DNA of 64,000 nucleotides, from positions 38,953 to 102,952 of the forward strand of contig NZ_SNZJ01000016.1 of NCBI RefSeq assembly GCF_004363555.1, in the 5' to 3' direction. Below, one piece after another: positions 1 through 8,022 of the stretch. Made by a program: the position numbers and the translations under genes. How positions within the stretch are numbered: position 1 is the first letter of the stretch; the number at the start of each line of letters is the position of its first letter. The notes under the pieces are model-generated. The model was not told the DNA's origin. It searched no databases and was given only the letters and a program-made list of their open reading frames with translations. This stretch comes from Halomonas ventosae (GTDB taxonomy: Bacteria > Pseudomonadota > Gammaproteobacteria > Pseudomonadales > Halomonadaceae).

Positions 1-1
1 C

Positions 2-211
2 GAGGAGCTGCTGCAGGTGGTGCGCTACCTCGACGACCAGGGCCTCGACTTCGGCCATGCCCTGCTCGACCCGCGCCAGCGGCTGATGGTGCTGACCGAG
101 TCCCCGGGCCTGCCCACCACCCTGCTCTTCGACGGCGAGGGGCGCGCCCTGGAGCAGCACGTCGGGGAGCTCACCCGCGCACGGCTTTCGACCTGGCTGG
201 AGGAGCGCTGA
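2..211 (+). CDS. C-terminal fragment of a TlpA/thioredoxin-fold protein (5' end outside window)
   Basis: The open frame enters from the left edge and ends at TGA 209-211, so only the last 69 residues are visible. The segment has the thioredoxin-fold C-terminal half: a GLPTT motif, which supplies the cis-proline of TlpA/ResA-like proteins, followed by LLFDGEGR (strand and turn) and a final amphipathic helix. The CxxC active site, if present, lies upstream of the window. It would act in periplasmic thiol-disulfide exchange or as a thioredoxin-like partner, but the specific role cannot be read from this piece. It is followed by a 114-base gap and then rapA on the same strand. Confidence 0.6.
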   Translation, partial: EELLQVVRYLDDQGLDFGHALLDPRQRLMVLTESPGLPTTLLFDGEGRALEQHVGELTRARLSTWLEER

Positions 212-325
212 TCGGCGCGAGTGCTTAAGCCGCGCTGGGCTTTGCTGTAAGATACCGCGCCCTGTCGCCGCCGGGCCGGGTGTGGCCAGCGGCACCGAAC
301 CGATCCCAAGCATCCCCGAGGCACC
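212..325 (+). promoter_or_regulatory. Intergenic region with probable rapA promoter
   Basis: This gap contains TAAGAT at 248-253, a plausible -10 element about 70 bases before the rapA ATG. No convincing -35 was found at 16-18 bp spacing (TTAAGC at 225-230 is weak). No terminator hairpin for the upstream gene was seen. The call rests on position and one box only. Confidence 0.3.
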
Positions 326-3274
326 ATGAGCGACTACTCTCCCGGCCAGCGCTGGATCAGCGACGGCGAGGCCGAACTCGGCCTGGGCACCATCCTCAAC
401 GTCGACGCCCGCAGCGTCACCGTGCTCTTCGGCGCCAGCCAGGAAACCCGCACCTACAGCAGCCGCAATGCCCCCCTGACCCGGGTGGCCTTCGGCAGCG
501 GCGACCGCATCCAGTCCGCCGAGGGCTGGCAGATGACCGTCGACGACAGCAAGGAGATCGGCGGCCTGATCGTCTACATCGGCGAGGACGACGCCGGCGA
601 GCTGTGCGAGCTGCCCGAGGCACGGCTCGCCGACACCATGCAGTTCGACCAGGCCCGCGACCGCCTGCTCACCGGCCAGGTCGACCGCAACGACTGGTTC
701 GACCTGCGCTTTCGCACCCTGCACCACTTCCACCGCATCGAGCAGAACCCGGCACTCGGCCTGGCCGGCCCGCGCATCGACCTGATCCCCCATCAGCTCT
801 ATATCGCCGACGAGGTGGCCCGTCGCCACGCCCCGCGGGTGCTGCTGGCCGACGAGGTGGGGCTGGGCAAGACCATCGAGGCGGGACTGATCCTGCATCG
901 CCTGCTGCTCACCGGCCGCGCCGAGCGGGCGCTGATCCTGGTGCCGGCGAGCCTGACCCACCAGTGGCTGGTGGAGCTGCTGCGCCGCTTCGCCCTCGAA
1001 GTCACCCTGCTCGACGAGCAGCAGAGCCAGGCCCACGGCGAGGCGAATCCCTTCGAGGCCGGCCAGCTGGTGCTGGCCAGCCAGGACTGGTTCTTCGCCA
1101 ACCCCCATCGCCAGCAGCAGGCGCTGGCCTGCGACTGGGACCTGCTGATCGTCGACGAGGCCCACCACCTGGACTGGAGCCCGACGCAGAGTGGCCCCGG
1201 CTACGCCTGCGTGGGGCGCCTGGCCGCCCAGGTGCCCGGCATCCTACTGCTCACCGCCACCCCGGAGCAGATGGGCCTCGAAAGCCACTTCGCCCGGCTG
1301 CGCCTGCTCGACCCGGACCGCTACCACAGCCTCGAGGCCTTCCGCGAGGAGGAGCAACACTACGTGGAGGTGGCCGAGGCGATCGACGCCCTGGAGCGCC
1401 TGCCGGGCGAGGAGGCCGACCGCGATAGCGTCGCCGCGGTGATCGCCGAGCCCGACAGCCTGGCCCTGCTCGACACCCTGGCCGACCCCGAACGCGGGGA
1501 GGACCAGCACGGCGCCGCCCGCGACCAGCTGCGCGACCAGCTGCTGGACCGCCACGGTACCGGCCGGGTGATGTTCCGCAACAGCCGCCGCCATGTGGGC
1601 GGCTTCCCCGAGCGCCGCCTGCATGTCGCGGAGCTCGAGGCGCCCTCCTCCTATCGCCGTGTGCTGCGCCGCCTGGCGCGCGACGAGGACTACCTGGACG
1701 AGTTGCTGATCGAGACCGGCCTCGACCATCCCGAGGTACTGATCTACCCGGATGCCATGTACCGGGCGCTGGCCGACGACCCGCTCAACACCGAGCCCTG
1801 GTGGCAGTTCGACCCGCGGGTGACCTGGTTGCTGGAGCGCCTCGCCGATGACGGCGAGGGCGGCTTCGCCGGTGACAAGGTGCTGGTGATCGCCCATGAC
1901 CGCGAGACCGCCCTGGGCCTGGCCGAGGGATTGCGCGTGCTCGGCGGCTATCAGGCCCCGGTGTTCCACGAGGGGCTCTCGCTGGTGGAGCGCGACCGCG
2001 CCGCGGCGGCCTTCGCCGACCAGGAGGAAGGCTGCCAGGTGCTGGTCTGCTCGGAGATCGGCTCCGAGGGGCGCAACTTCCAGTTCTGCCGCCACCTGGT
2101 GATGTTCGACCTGCCGCTGCACCCCGACCAGCTGGAGCAGCGCATCGGCCGCCTCGACCGCATCGGCCAGCGCCATGCCATCGAGCTGCATGTGCCGGTG
2201 TTCGCCGGCAGCCCCGGCGAGAAGCTGCTGCGCTGGTACCACCAGGGCATGGACGCCTTCAGTGCGCCCCATGGCCTGGGCAGCGAGATCCATGCTGCCT
2301 TCGGCGACACCCTGGCCGACAGCCTGCTCGACGACGAGGCCCTCGAGGAGGTGATCGCGGAGACCCGGGCGCTGTTCGAGGCACGCCTGGCCGAGCGCGA
2401 CGCCGGGCGCAACCGCCTGCTGGAGCTCAACGCCTGCCGGCACGAGCGCGCCGATGCGGTCATCGCGGCGATCCGCGAGCTCGATGCCGACAAGGCCCTG
2501 ACCCGCTATCTGGACCAGGCGCTGGACATCTTCGGCGTCGACAGCCAGGAACTGGGCGGTGGCATTCAGCACCTGCAGCCGAGCCCGCAGATGCTCGACG
2601 GCCTGCCGGGCCTGGTGAAGGGCGAGGAGGGCTTCTCGGCCACCTTCTCCCGCGCCCGGGCCCTGGCCCGGGACGACGTCCAGCGCCTCTCCTGGGAACA
2701 CCCGCTGCTGCGCGAGATGATGGGCCGGATCCTCGATGGCCCCATGGGCAACACGGCGCTGGCCCTGCTCAGGCATCCCGCGATCCCCGCCGGTCGCCTG
2801 ATGGTCGAGCTGGTCTTCCGCACCCACTGCCCCGCACCGAAGCGCCTGCACCTCAACCGCTTCCTGCCGCCCACCGCGGTGCGCGTGCTGCTCGACGAAT
2901 CCGGCGCCAACCTGACCGACAGGATCTCCTTCACCGGCCTCTCCAAGGCGGTGCAGAAGGTCAAGAAGGCGGTGGCCCGCGATCTGATCAAGAGCCGCCA
3001 CGACCGGCTGCGCGAGCTGCTCGACGGGGCCGAGGCGGAGGCCGAGCGGGAGCTGCCGAGCATCGTCGAGGCCGCCCAGGTGCGCATGCGGGCCGAGCTC
3101 GATGCCGAACTCAGCCGCCTCGAGGCGCTCTCGCGGCTCAACCCCGCGGTGCGCGCCGACGAACTCGAGGCGCTGCGCGCCGAGCGCGCCGAGCTGGACA
3201 CCGCCATCGAGGGCGCCCGGCTGCGCCTGGACGCGGTGCGGGTGATCGTCACCGTGGGTGACGAGACACGCTGA
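326..3274 (+). CDS. rapA: RNA polymerase-associated ATPase RapA
   Basis: SWI2/SNF2-family ATPase that binds core RNA polymerase and promotes its recycling from stalled post-termination complexes. The protein is 982 aa (E. coli RapA 968) and begins with the RapA signature GQRWISDGEAELGLGT (tandem Tudor-like domain, residues ~1-110). The helicase core shows Walker A DEVGLGKT at 176-183, DEAH at 277-280, a TATPEQ motif III, and motif VI QRIGRLDRIGQ at ~605-615. The C-terminal third carries the RapA-specific spacer and LNRFLPPT region. Start ATG 326 matches the family N-terminus. It is monocistronic and converges on yfcH across a tandem repeat. Nothing appears damaged. Confidence 0.97.
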   Translation: MSDYSPGQRWISDGEAELGLGTILNVDARSVTVLFGASQETRTYSSRNAPLTRVAFGSGDRIQSAEGWQMTVDDSKEIGGLIVYIGEDDAGELCELPEARLADTMQFDQARDRLLTGQVDRNDWFDLRFRTLHHFHRIEQNPALGLAGPRIDLIPHQLYIADEVARRHAPRVLLADEVGLGKTIEAGLILHRLLLTGRAERALILVPASLTHQWLVELLRRFALEVTLLDEQQSQAHGEANPFEAGQLVLASQDWFFANPHRQQQALACDWDLLIVDEAHHLDWSPTQSGPGYACVGRLAAQVPGILLLTATPEQMGLESHFARLRLLDPDRYHSLEAFREEEQHYVEVAEAIDALERLPGEEADRDSVAAVIAEPDSLALLDTLADPERGEDQHGAARDQLRDQLLDRHGTGRVMFRNSRRHVGGFPERRLHVAELEAPSSYRRVLRRLARDEDYLDELLIETGLDHPEVLIYPDAMYRALADDPLNTEPWWQFDPRVTWLLERLADDGEGGFAGDKVLVIAHDRETALGLAEGLRVLGGYQAPVFHEGLSLVERDRAAAAFADQEEGCQVLVCSEIGSEGRNFQFCRHLVMFDLPLHPDQLEQRIGRLDRIGQRHAIELHVPVFAGSPGEKLLRWYHQGMDAFSAPHGLGSEIHAAFGDTLADSLLDDEALEEVIAETRALFEARLAERDAGRNRLLELNACRHERADAVIAAIRELDADKALTRYLDQALDIFGVDSQELGGGIQHLQPSPQMLDGLPGLVKGEEGFSATFSRARALARDDVQRLSWEHPLLREMMGRILDGPMGNTALALLRHPAIPAGRLMVELVFRTHCPAPKRLHLNRFLPPTAVRVLLDESGANLTDRISFTGLSKAVQKVKKAVARDLIKSRHDRLRELLDGAEAEAERELPSIVEAAQVRMRAELDAELSRLEALSRLNPAVRADELEALRAERAELDTAIEGARLRLDAVRVIVTVGDETR

Positions 3275-3333
3275 GCCCTGTGTCGGGCTGAACCGGCGGG
3301 GCATGCCCGCTGCCCTGGTGCTTCCCGGCCCCA

Positions 3334-3453
3334 CTTGGCCGCTTGGCCGCTTGGCCGCTTGGCGGCTTGGCGGCTTGGCGGCTTGGCGGCTTGGCGGCTT
3401 GGCGGCTTGGCGGCTTGGCGGCTTGGCGGCTTGGCGGCTTGGCGGCTTGGCGG
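3334..3453. repeat. Octamer tandem repeat array, 15 units (CTTGGCSG)
   Basis: There are fifteen perfect head-to-tail 8-bp units with no interruption: three CTTGGCCG (3334-3357), then twelve CTTGGCGG (3358-3453). The array ends one base before the yfcH stop codon (TAG on the minus strand, 3454-3456) and lies about 60 bases after the rapA stop, so it sits in the shared 3' region of two convergent genes. Because 8 is not a multiple of 3, all three frames stay open and code Leu-Ala-Ala-Trp-Arg-Leu-Gly-Gly, which creates spurious ORFs. Copy number is expected to vary by slippage. Confidence 0.98.
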
Positions 3454-4359
3454 CTACCCCAGAATATCGGCCAGGGCTTTTTCCAGCGTCTCGAACCGGA
3501 ACTCGAAGCCCGCCTCGAGCAGCCGGGCCGGGCGCATGTCGGCGCCGGTCAGCAGCAGCCGCGACATCTCGCCGAAGGCGGTCTCCAGGGCAATGGCCGG
3601 TACCGGCATCAGGGCGGGACGCCCCAGCTGCCCGGCCAGGGTGCGGGTGAACTCGGCGTTGGTGACGGGGTGGGGGGCGCTGCCGTTGAAGGGGCCCTCC
3701 AGGTCATCGCGCTCGATCAGGAAGAGGATTGCGCGGACCAGGTCCTCGCGGTGGACCCAGGGCATGAACTGCTTGCCGTCGCCGAAGCGGCCGCCCAGCC
3801 CCAGCTTGAAGGGCGGTAGCATCTTCTGCAGGCTGCCGCCGCCGGCATCGAGCACCAGGCCTATGCGCAGCAGGGCCACGCGCACGCCGAAGTCCGCCGC
3901 CTCCCGGGCGGTGTCTTCCCAGCGCTTGCAGAGGCGGTGGGCAAACTCGTCATGGGGCGGGGTCTCCTCAGTGACCTCGCGATCGCCCTGGTCGCCGTAG
4001 TAGCCCATCGCCGAGGCCGAGACCATCACCCGGGGGGTCCGGCCCTGGCTGGCCTGGAGCTGCTCACAGAGCATCACCAGGTCACCGGTGACGTTGACCC
4101 GGGAGTCGATCAGGCGCTTCTTCTGGTTGTCGCTCCAGCGCCGGGCGGCGATCGACTCGCCGGCCAGGTTGACGATGGCGTCCGGCGGGGTGTCAACGAA
4201 GTCCAGCACCGAACGGCGGATATCAGTGCCCTCCGGCAGGCGGTCGCGCACCTGCTCCGGCTCCCGCGACACCACCAGCAGGCGATGCCCCGCCTCCTTC
4301 AGCCGCCGGCAGAGCCGCTGCCCGACGAAACCGCTGCCGCCCGTGATCAGCACTCGCAT
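3454..4359 (-). CDS. yfcH: YfcH-like NAD(P)-binding SDR epimerase (TIGR01777 family)
   Basis: Atypical short-chain dehydrogenase/epimerase of the TIGR01777 group; the substrate is unknown. The 301-aa product starts MRVLITGGSGFVGQRL, a Rossmann GGxGFxG motif at residues 7-13. It continues with NLAGE, YYGDQGD with the catalytic-type tyrosine, a CxRWE block, and a C-terminal LLEAGFEFRF as in E. coli YfcH (297 aa). ATG 4359 was chosen over the upstream ATG 4395 because it gives the family N-terminus and is preceded by AGGGA. It is divergent from the light-response operon, whose promoter region it shares. A TATAAC box (minus strand, 4401-4406) overlaps the proposed operator, so the two units may be co-regulated. 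Confidence 0.9.
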   Translation of the reverse strand: MRVLITGGSGFVGQRLCRRLKEAGHRLLVVSREPEQVRDRLPEGTDIRRSVLDFVDTPPDAIVNLAGESIAARRWSDNQKKRLIDSRVNVTGDLVMLCEQLQASQGRTPRVMVSASAMGYYGDQGDREVTEETPPHDEFAHRLCKRWEDTAREAADFGVRVALLRIGLVLDAGGGSLQKMLPPFKLGLGGRFGDGKQFMPWVHREDLVRAILFLIERDDLEGPFNGSAPHPVTNAEFTRTLAGQLGRPALMPVPAIALETAFGEMSRLLLTGADMRPARLLEAGFEFRFETLEKALADILG

Positions 4360-4400
4360 CCGGAATCCCTCCCCATGCCATTTAAGACAAGCCACCGTGA

Positions 4401-4420
4401 GTTATACAGCCGTTGTACAC
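4401..4420. promoter_or_regulatory. Putative CarH/LitR-type operator in divergent promoter (11-bp direct repeat of TnTACA)
   Basis: TATACA at 4403-4408 and TGTACA at 4414-4419 are in the same orientation with exactly 11 bp between starts. This matches the 11-bp direct-repeat architecture (core TnTACA) known for the CarH/LitR group of MerR-type photoreceptors. It lies between yfcH (start 4359) and the flavoprotein gene (start 4460), and a regulator of this broad class is encoded two genes downstream. The AT-rich patch stands out against GC-rich surroundings and covers a -10-like TATAAC on the minus strand. The function is inferred. Confidence 0.55.
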
Positions 4421-4459
4421 TTCTGCTAGTCTAGCGATGAACGCCGTTGACTGCACGAG

Positions 4460-5524
4460 ATGACCATGTCCCAGCCTCCCGTTTCCACCGCCATCATCGG
4501 CGCCGGCATCGCCGGCCTCGCCTGCGGGCAGGCCCTAAGCGCGGCTGGCCTGCCGGTGCACCTCTTCGACAAGGGCCGCGGCCCCGGGGGACGCATGTCC
4601 AGCCGGCGCCTGCCGGGCGCCGTGGTCGACCTGGGCGCCCAGTTCTTCAGCGTGCGCGACCCGGCCTTCCGTCGTCGGGTCACCGCCTGGCGAGAGGCAG
4701 GCCATGTCGCCAGCTGGCCCGAGACCCTCTGGCAGGTCACCGAGAAGGGCTGGCAGCCCCACCGGGACAACGTCGAGCGCTTCATCGGCACCCCGCACAT
4801 GAGTGCCGTGACCCGCCCGCTGGCCGAAGGGCTCGAGGTCACCTCCGGCACGCGCATCGCGCGCCTCGAATCCCATGACGGCCAGTGGTGGCTGCTGGAC
4901 CAGGACGACGCTCGCCACGGCCCCTACACGCGGGTGGTGATCGCCGTCCCGACGCCCCAGGCCGCGACGCTGCTGGCGGGCCACGAGACGGCCCTGGCCG
5001 AGGCCTGCGAGGCGGTGATCCAGCGCCCCTGCTGGACGGCCTGGGCGCGCTTCGATGCGCCGCTGCCCGCCCTGCCGGGCGTCGACGACGACTGGCAGGC
5101 GGTACGCCTGGACCCCGGCCAGGAGCGGGCGCCAGCCGACGATCCGCTGCGCTTCGTCAGCCGCAACGACCACAAGCCGGGCCGCCACGGCCAGGGCGAG
5201 AGCCTCAGCCTGCTGGCACGCCTGGAGTGGAGCGAGGCCCACCTCGAGCTCGGTGCCGAGGCCGTGGCCCGGGCGCTGCTCGACGCCTTCCGCGCGCGCC
5301 TGCCGCGCGGTGTCACGCTGCCCGAGCCCACCGACCTGGGCGCCCATCTCTGGCGCTACGCCCAGCCGGACGTCTTCGCCGCGGGCGAGGCCGTCAACCG
5401 CGACTATCGGCGCTCGTCCGCCGGACTGGCACTCTGCGGCGACGGCTGGCGCGGGCCGCGGGTCGGGGATGCCTGGCTCTCCGGCCACCACCTCGGCGAG
5501 GCCCTGGCGGCCGACACTCCCTGA
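4460..5524 (+). CDS. NAD(P)/FAD-dependent oxidoreductase (renalase/amine-oxidase-like)
   Basis: First gene of the light-response operon; 354 aa. It has an N-terminal dinucleotide-binding fold: GAGIAG at residues 14-19, an acidic residue in LFDKGRGPGGRM that would bind the ribose of FAD, and a second conserved block near the C-terminus (ALCGDGWRGPRVGDAWLSG) typical of FAD-binding amine-oxidase/renalase-like proteins. Its substrate is unknown. No signal peptide is present, so it is probably cytosolic. A second in-frame ATG at 4466 has a slightly better-spaced GAG and could be the true start. The following reading frame begins 23 bases later. It may take part in redox reactions of the lipid-modifying genes downstream, which is inference. 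Confidence 0.85.
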   Translation: MTMSQPPVSTAIIGAGIAGLACGQALSAAGLPVHLFDKGRGPGGRMSSRRLPGAVVDLGAQFFSVRDPAFRRRVTAWREAGHVASWPETLWQVTEKGWQPHRDNVERFIGTPHMSAVTRPLAEGLEVTSGTRIARLESHDGQWWLLDQDDARHGPYTRVVIAVPTPQAATLLAGHETALAEACEAVIQRPCWTAWARFDAPLPALPGVDDDWQAVRLDPGQERAPADDPLRFVSRNDHKPGRHGQGESLSLLARLEWSEAHLELGAEAVARALLDAFRARLPRGVTLPEPTDLGAHLWRYAQPDVFAAGEAVNRDYRRSSAGLALCGDGWRGPRVGDAWLSGHHLGEALAADTP

Positions 5525-5547
5525 TCCCATCGCGACTGGAGACTTCC

Positions 5548-5652
5548 ATGCCCCATGCCCTGACACTGCTCGACCTCGGCTCCAGCGCCCCACACTGGCG
5601 AGCACCCATCCCACACTGCACCGAGCAGGCAAGGGAGTCGGCACGCTCATGA
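5548..5652 (+). CDS. Possible 34-aa leader peptide coupled to the MerR-type regulator
   Basis: A short frame starts at ATG 5548 with a good Shine-Dalgarno GGAG (5538-5541, 6-base spacer). It runs 34 codons and stops at TGA 5650-5652, overlapping the regulator start ATG (5649-5651) in an ATGA arrangement. The peptide begins MPHALTLLDLG and has no recognised domain. The coupling geometry suggests that its translation delivers ribosomes to the regulator gene, which has only a distant AGGGAG of its own. It could also be chance, since GC-rich DNA gives many short frames. No homologue is known to me. Confidence 0.35.
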   Translation: MPHALTLLDLGSSAPHWRAPIPHCTEQARESARS

Positions 5653-6563
5653 ATGACGAGGCAAGGCGTCCGGCCGACACCCCCCTCTACCCGATCCGCG
5701 AGGTCTCCCGGCTGACCGGGGTGAACTCCGTCACCCTGCGCGCCTGGGAGCGCCGCTACGGCCTGATCAAGCCGCAGCGCACGCCCAAGGGGCACCGCCT
5801 CTATGCCCGCGAGGACATCGAGCGCGTCGAACGCATACTGCAGTGGCTGAATCGCGGGGTGCCGGTCAGCCAGGTGCGCGAGCTGCTCGACCAGCCGGAG
5901 AGCGCGGAGGCCCCGGCGCCGGCGGCCGGCGACTGGCCCGGCCAGCGCCGCCTGCTCATCAGCGCCGTGCAGGCGCTGGACCTGACGCGCCTGGAGGAGC
6001 TGTTCAACCAGTCGCTGGCGCTCTACCCGGTACCCACCTGCCTGGCCGAGCTCTGGCAGCCGGTGGTCCGCCAGCTCGAGGAGGGCTGGGGAGAGCAGCT
6101 CGGCGACGTGCTGCAGCGCCGCACCCTCGAGACCTTCCTGCGCACGCGCATCGGCACCCGGCTGCTGCATGCCAACCGGCTGGGCATGGGCCCGACCCTG
6201 CTGGTCGCTCCCCTGCCCGACGACCCCGCCCCGCTGTGGGTGCTGCTCACGGCCCTGGCCGCCAGCGACCGCGGCTATCGGGTCCAGCTCTTCGATGCCC
6301 CGCTGCCCTGCAGCGAGCTGCCGCTGGCGGTGGAGCGCTTCCAGGCGGCGGCCCTGCTGCTGGCCAGCGGCAAGGCAGAGAAGGCCGAGCTGGTGCGGCG
6401 CCAGTTGCCGCGCCTGGCCGAGCAGCTCGAGGTGCCGCTGATGGCCTGCGGCCCCATGGCTCGCATCCGCGAGGCCGACCTGGAGGAGACCCGCGTGGAG
6501 CTGCTCGGCGATGACCTCGGCGAGGCCATGGAGCGCCTCCAGGCCCGCCTGCCCGTACGCTGA
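5649..6563 (+). CDS. MerR-family transcriptional regulator, CarH/LitR-like architecture
   Basis: A 304-aa regulator. Residues ~12-80 form a MerR-type winged helix-turn-helix (YPIREVSRLTGVNSVTLRAWERRYGLI, then a KGHRLY wing). The rest resembles the helical-plus-Rossmann sensor half of CarH/LitR photoreceptors. The cobalamin signature is not intact: the W-x9-EH motif reads W147-x9-RR, and the segment where the lower His ligand is expected reads PDDPAPLW (190-197). The protein may therefore sense light or redox without B12, or through a partner. It sits inside the operon it probably controls, before the photolyase, and is likely to bind the 11-bp repeat at 4403-4419. The start overlaps the small upstream frame. 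Confidence 0.85.
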   Translation: MNDEARRPADTPLYPIREVSRLTGVNSVTLRAWERRYGLIKPQRTPKGHRLYAREDIERVERILQWLNRGVPVSQVRELLDQPESAEAPAPAAGDWPGQRRLLISAVQALDLTRLEELFNQSLALYPVPTCLAELWQPVVRQLEEGWGEQLGDVLQRRTLETFLRTRIGTRLLHANRLGMGPTLLVAPLPDDPAPLWVLLTALAASDRGYRVQLFDAPLPCSELPLAVERFQAAALLLASGKAEKAELVRRQLPRLAEQLEVPLMACGPMARIREADLEETRVELLGDDLGEAMERLQARLPVR

Positions 6564-6576
6564 ACCGGAGCCTCCC

Positions 6577-7995
6577 ATGACCCGCCCCGTGATCGTCTGG
6601 TTCCGCAGCGACCTGCGCATCCAGGACAATACTGCCCTGGCCACGGCCGCCCGCCAGGGCCCCGTGATTGCCGTCTTCCTGCGCAGCCTCCCCCACTGGC
6701 AGCGCCACGGCCACGGCGCCAACAAGCTCGACTTCTGGGGCCGCGGGGTGGCTGCCCTGGCCGACAGCCTGGACGGCCTGGGGATCCCGCTGCTGCACCG
6801 CGACATCGACGACTTCGGCGAGGCCCCGGCGGCCCTGCTGGCCATCGCCCGGGAGACCGGCGCCGTCGGCCTGCACTTCAACCGCGAATACCCGGTGGAC
6901 GAGCTGGCCCGCGATGCCGCGGTGATCGAGGCCTTCGACGAGGCGGGCCTCACCGCCAGCGGCCACCATGACGCCGTGGCCTTCGCCCCCGGCGAGCTGC
7001 TCACCGGCAAGGGCGACTACTACGGGGTCTTCACCCCCTTCGCCAGGGCCTGGCACCGCCAGCTGACGCCGGAGCGGATCACCCTGCACGACACCCCGAC
7101 GCCCCAGGCGCCCATCGGCCTCGCCTCCGACCCGCTGCCCGGACTGCCCGAGCTTGCCGACACGCCGATCGACGGCCGCACCTGGCCCGCCGGCGAGGGC
7201 CCTGCCGCCGACCGCCTGGAGCGCTTCCTGCGCTTCCGGGGACGCCACTACGCCGCGCAGCGGGACTTCCCGGCGACCCCCGGCACCAGCGAGCTCTCCC
7301 CGTACCTGGCGCTGGGCATGATCTCCCACCGCCAGTGCCTCCAGGCGGTGCTGGCCGAGAACGACGGCGCCCTGGCCGAGGGCGACGCCGGGCTCACCGC
7401 CTGGGTCAACGAGCTGGTGTGGCGGGAGTTCTATCGCCACGTGGCCGTCGGCTTCCCGCGGGTCTGTCGCCATCGCCCCTTCCAGCGCCATACCGAGGGG
7501 CTTGCCTGGCGCGACGACGAGGCCGGCTTCGCCGCCTGGTGCGAGGGACGCACCGGCTACCCCCTCGTCGATGCCGCCATGCGCCAGCTGGTGGCGACCG
7601 GCTGGATGCACAACCGCCTGCGCATGGTCACCGCCATGTTCCTCAGCAAGCACCTGCTGATCGACTGGCGCCGCGGCGAGGCCTTCTTCCTGCGCCACCT
7701 GGTGGACGGCGAGTTCTGCGCCAACAACGGCGGCTGGCAGTGGGCCGCCTCCACCGGCACCGATGCCGCCCCCTACTTTCGCATCTTCAACCCCACCACC
7801 CAGTCCACGCGCTTCGACCCCGAGGGCCGCTTCCTCGCCGAGTGGCTGCCGGCGCTGGCCGGCCTGCCGGCGAAGGCCCGCCATGCTCCCTCCCAGGACC
7901 TGCTGGGCGGGGTCGACTATCCGCCCCCCATCGTCGACCACCGCACCGCCCGGGCCCACGCCCTGGAGGCCTTCAAGGCCCTGAACACGGAGTGA
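6577..7995 (+). CDS. phrB: Deoxyribodipyrimidine photolyase (class I CPD photolyase)
   Basis: Repairs cyclobutane pyrimidine dimers using blue light and reduced FAD. At 472 aa it is the same length as E. coli PhrB. It has an N-terminal antenna domain (VIVWFRSDLRIQDNTAL, residues ~4-165) and a C-terminal FAD-binding domain with WREFYRH, GYPLVDAAMRQL, TGWMHNRLRM and ANNGGWQWAASTGTDAAPYF, including the tryptophans of the electron-transfer chain. ATG 6577 is preceded by GGAG at 7 bases and gives the family N-terminus. It lies 13 bases after the regulator gene, so it is co-transcribed, as expected for a light-induced operon. Confidence 0.97.
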   Translation: MTRPVIVWFRSDLRIQDNTALATAARQGPVIAVFLRSLPHWQRHGHGANKLDFWGRGVAALADSLDGLGIPLLHRDIDDFGEAPAALLAIARETGAVGLHFNREYPVDELARDAAVIEAFDEAGLTASGHHDAVAFAPGELLTGKGDYYGVFTPFARAWHRQLTPERITLHDTPTPQAPIGLASDPLPGLPELADTPIDGRTWPAGEGPAADRLERFLRFRGRHYAAQRDFPATPGTSELSPYLALGMISHRQCLQAVLAENDGALAEGDAGLTAWVNELVWREFYRHVAVGFPRVCRHRPFQRHTEGLAWRDDEAGFAAWCEGRTGYPLVDAAMRQLVATGWMHNRLRMVTAMFLSKHLLIDWRRGEAFFLRHLVDGEFCANNGGWQWAASTGTDAAPYFRIFNPTTQSTRFDPEGRFLAEWLPALAGLPAKARHAPSQDLLGGVDYPPPIVDHRTARAHALEAFKALNTE

Positions 7996-8022
7996 CGCCC
8001 ACCCGACACGGGAGACCCTGCC

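Noticed and set aside
1244..3334. Long minus-strand open frame (696 codons) antisense to rapA
   Set aside because: It is the usual antisense shadow in high-GC DNA; it has no recognisable domain, while the plus frame is a full-length RapA.
3334..3453. CRISPR array
   Set aside because: Units are contiguous octamers with no spacers, and no cas gene is present.
3258..4000. Plus-strand frames reading through the octamer repeat (Leu-Ala-Ala-Trp-Arg-Leu-Gly-Gly repeats)
   Set aside because: All three frames are open because the 8-bp unit has no stop codon. The frames continue antisense to yfcH and have no domain.
4360..4395. Upstream ATG extending yfcH by 12 residues
   Set aside because: The extension is not part of the family N-terminus; ATG 4359 has a better Shine-Dalgarno and starts right at the Rossmann strand.
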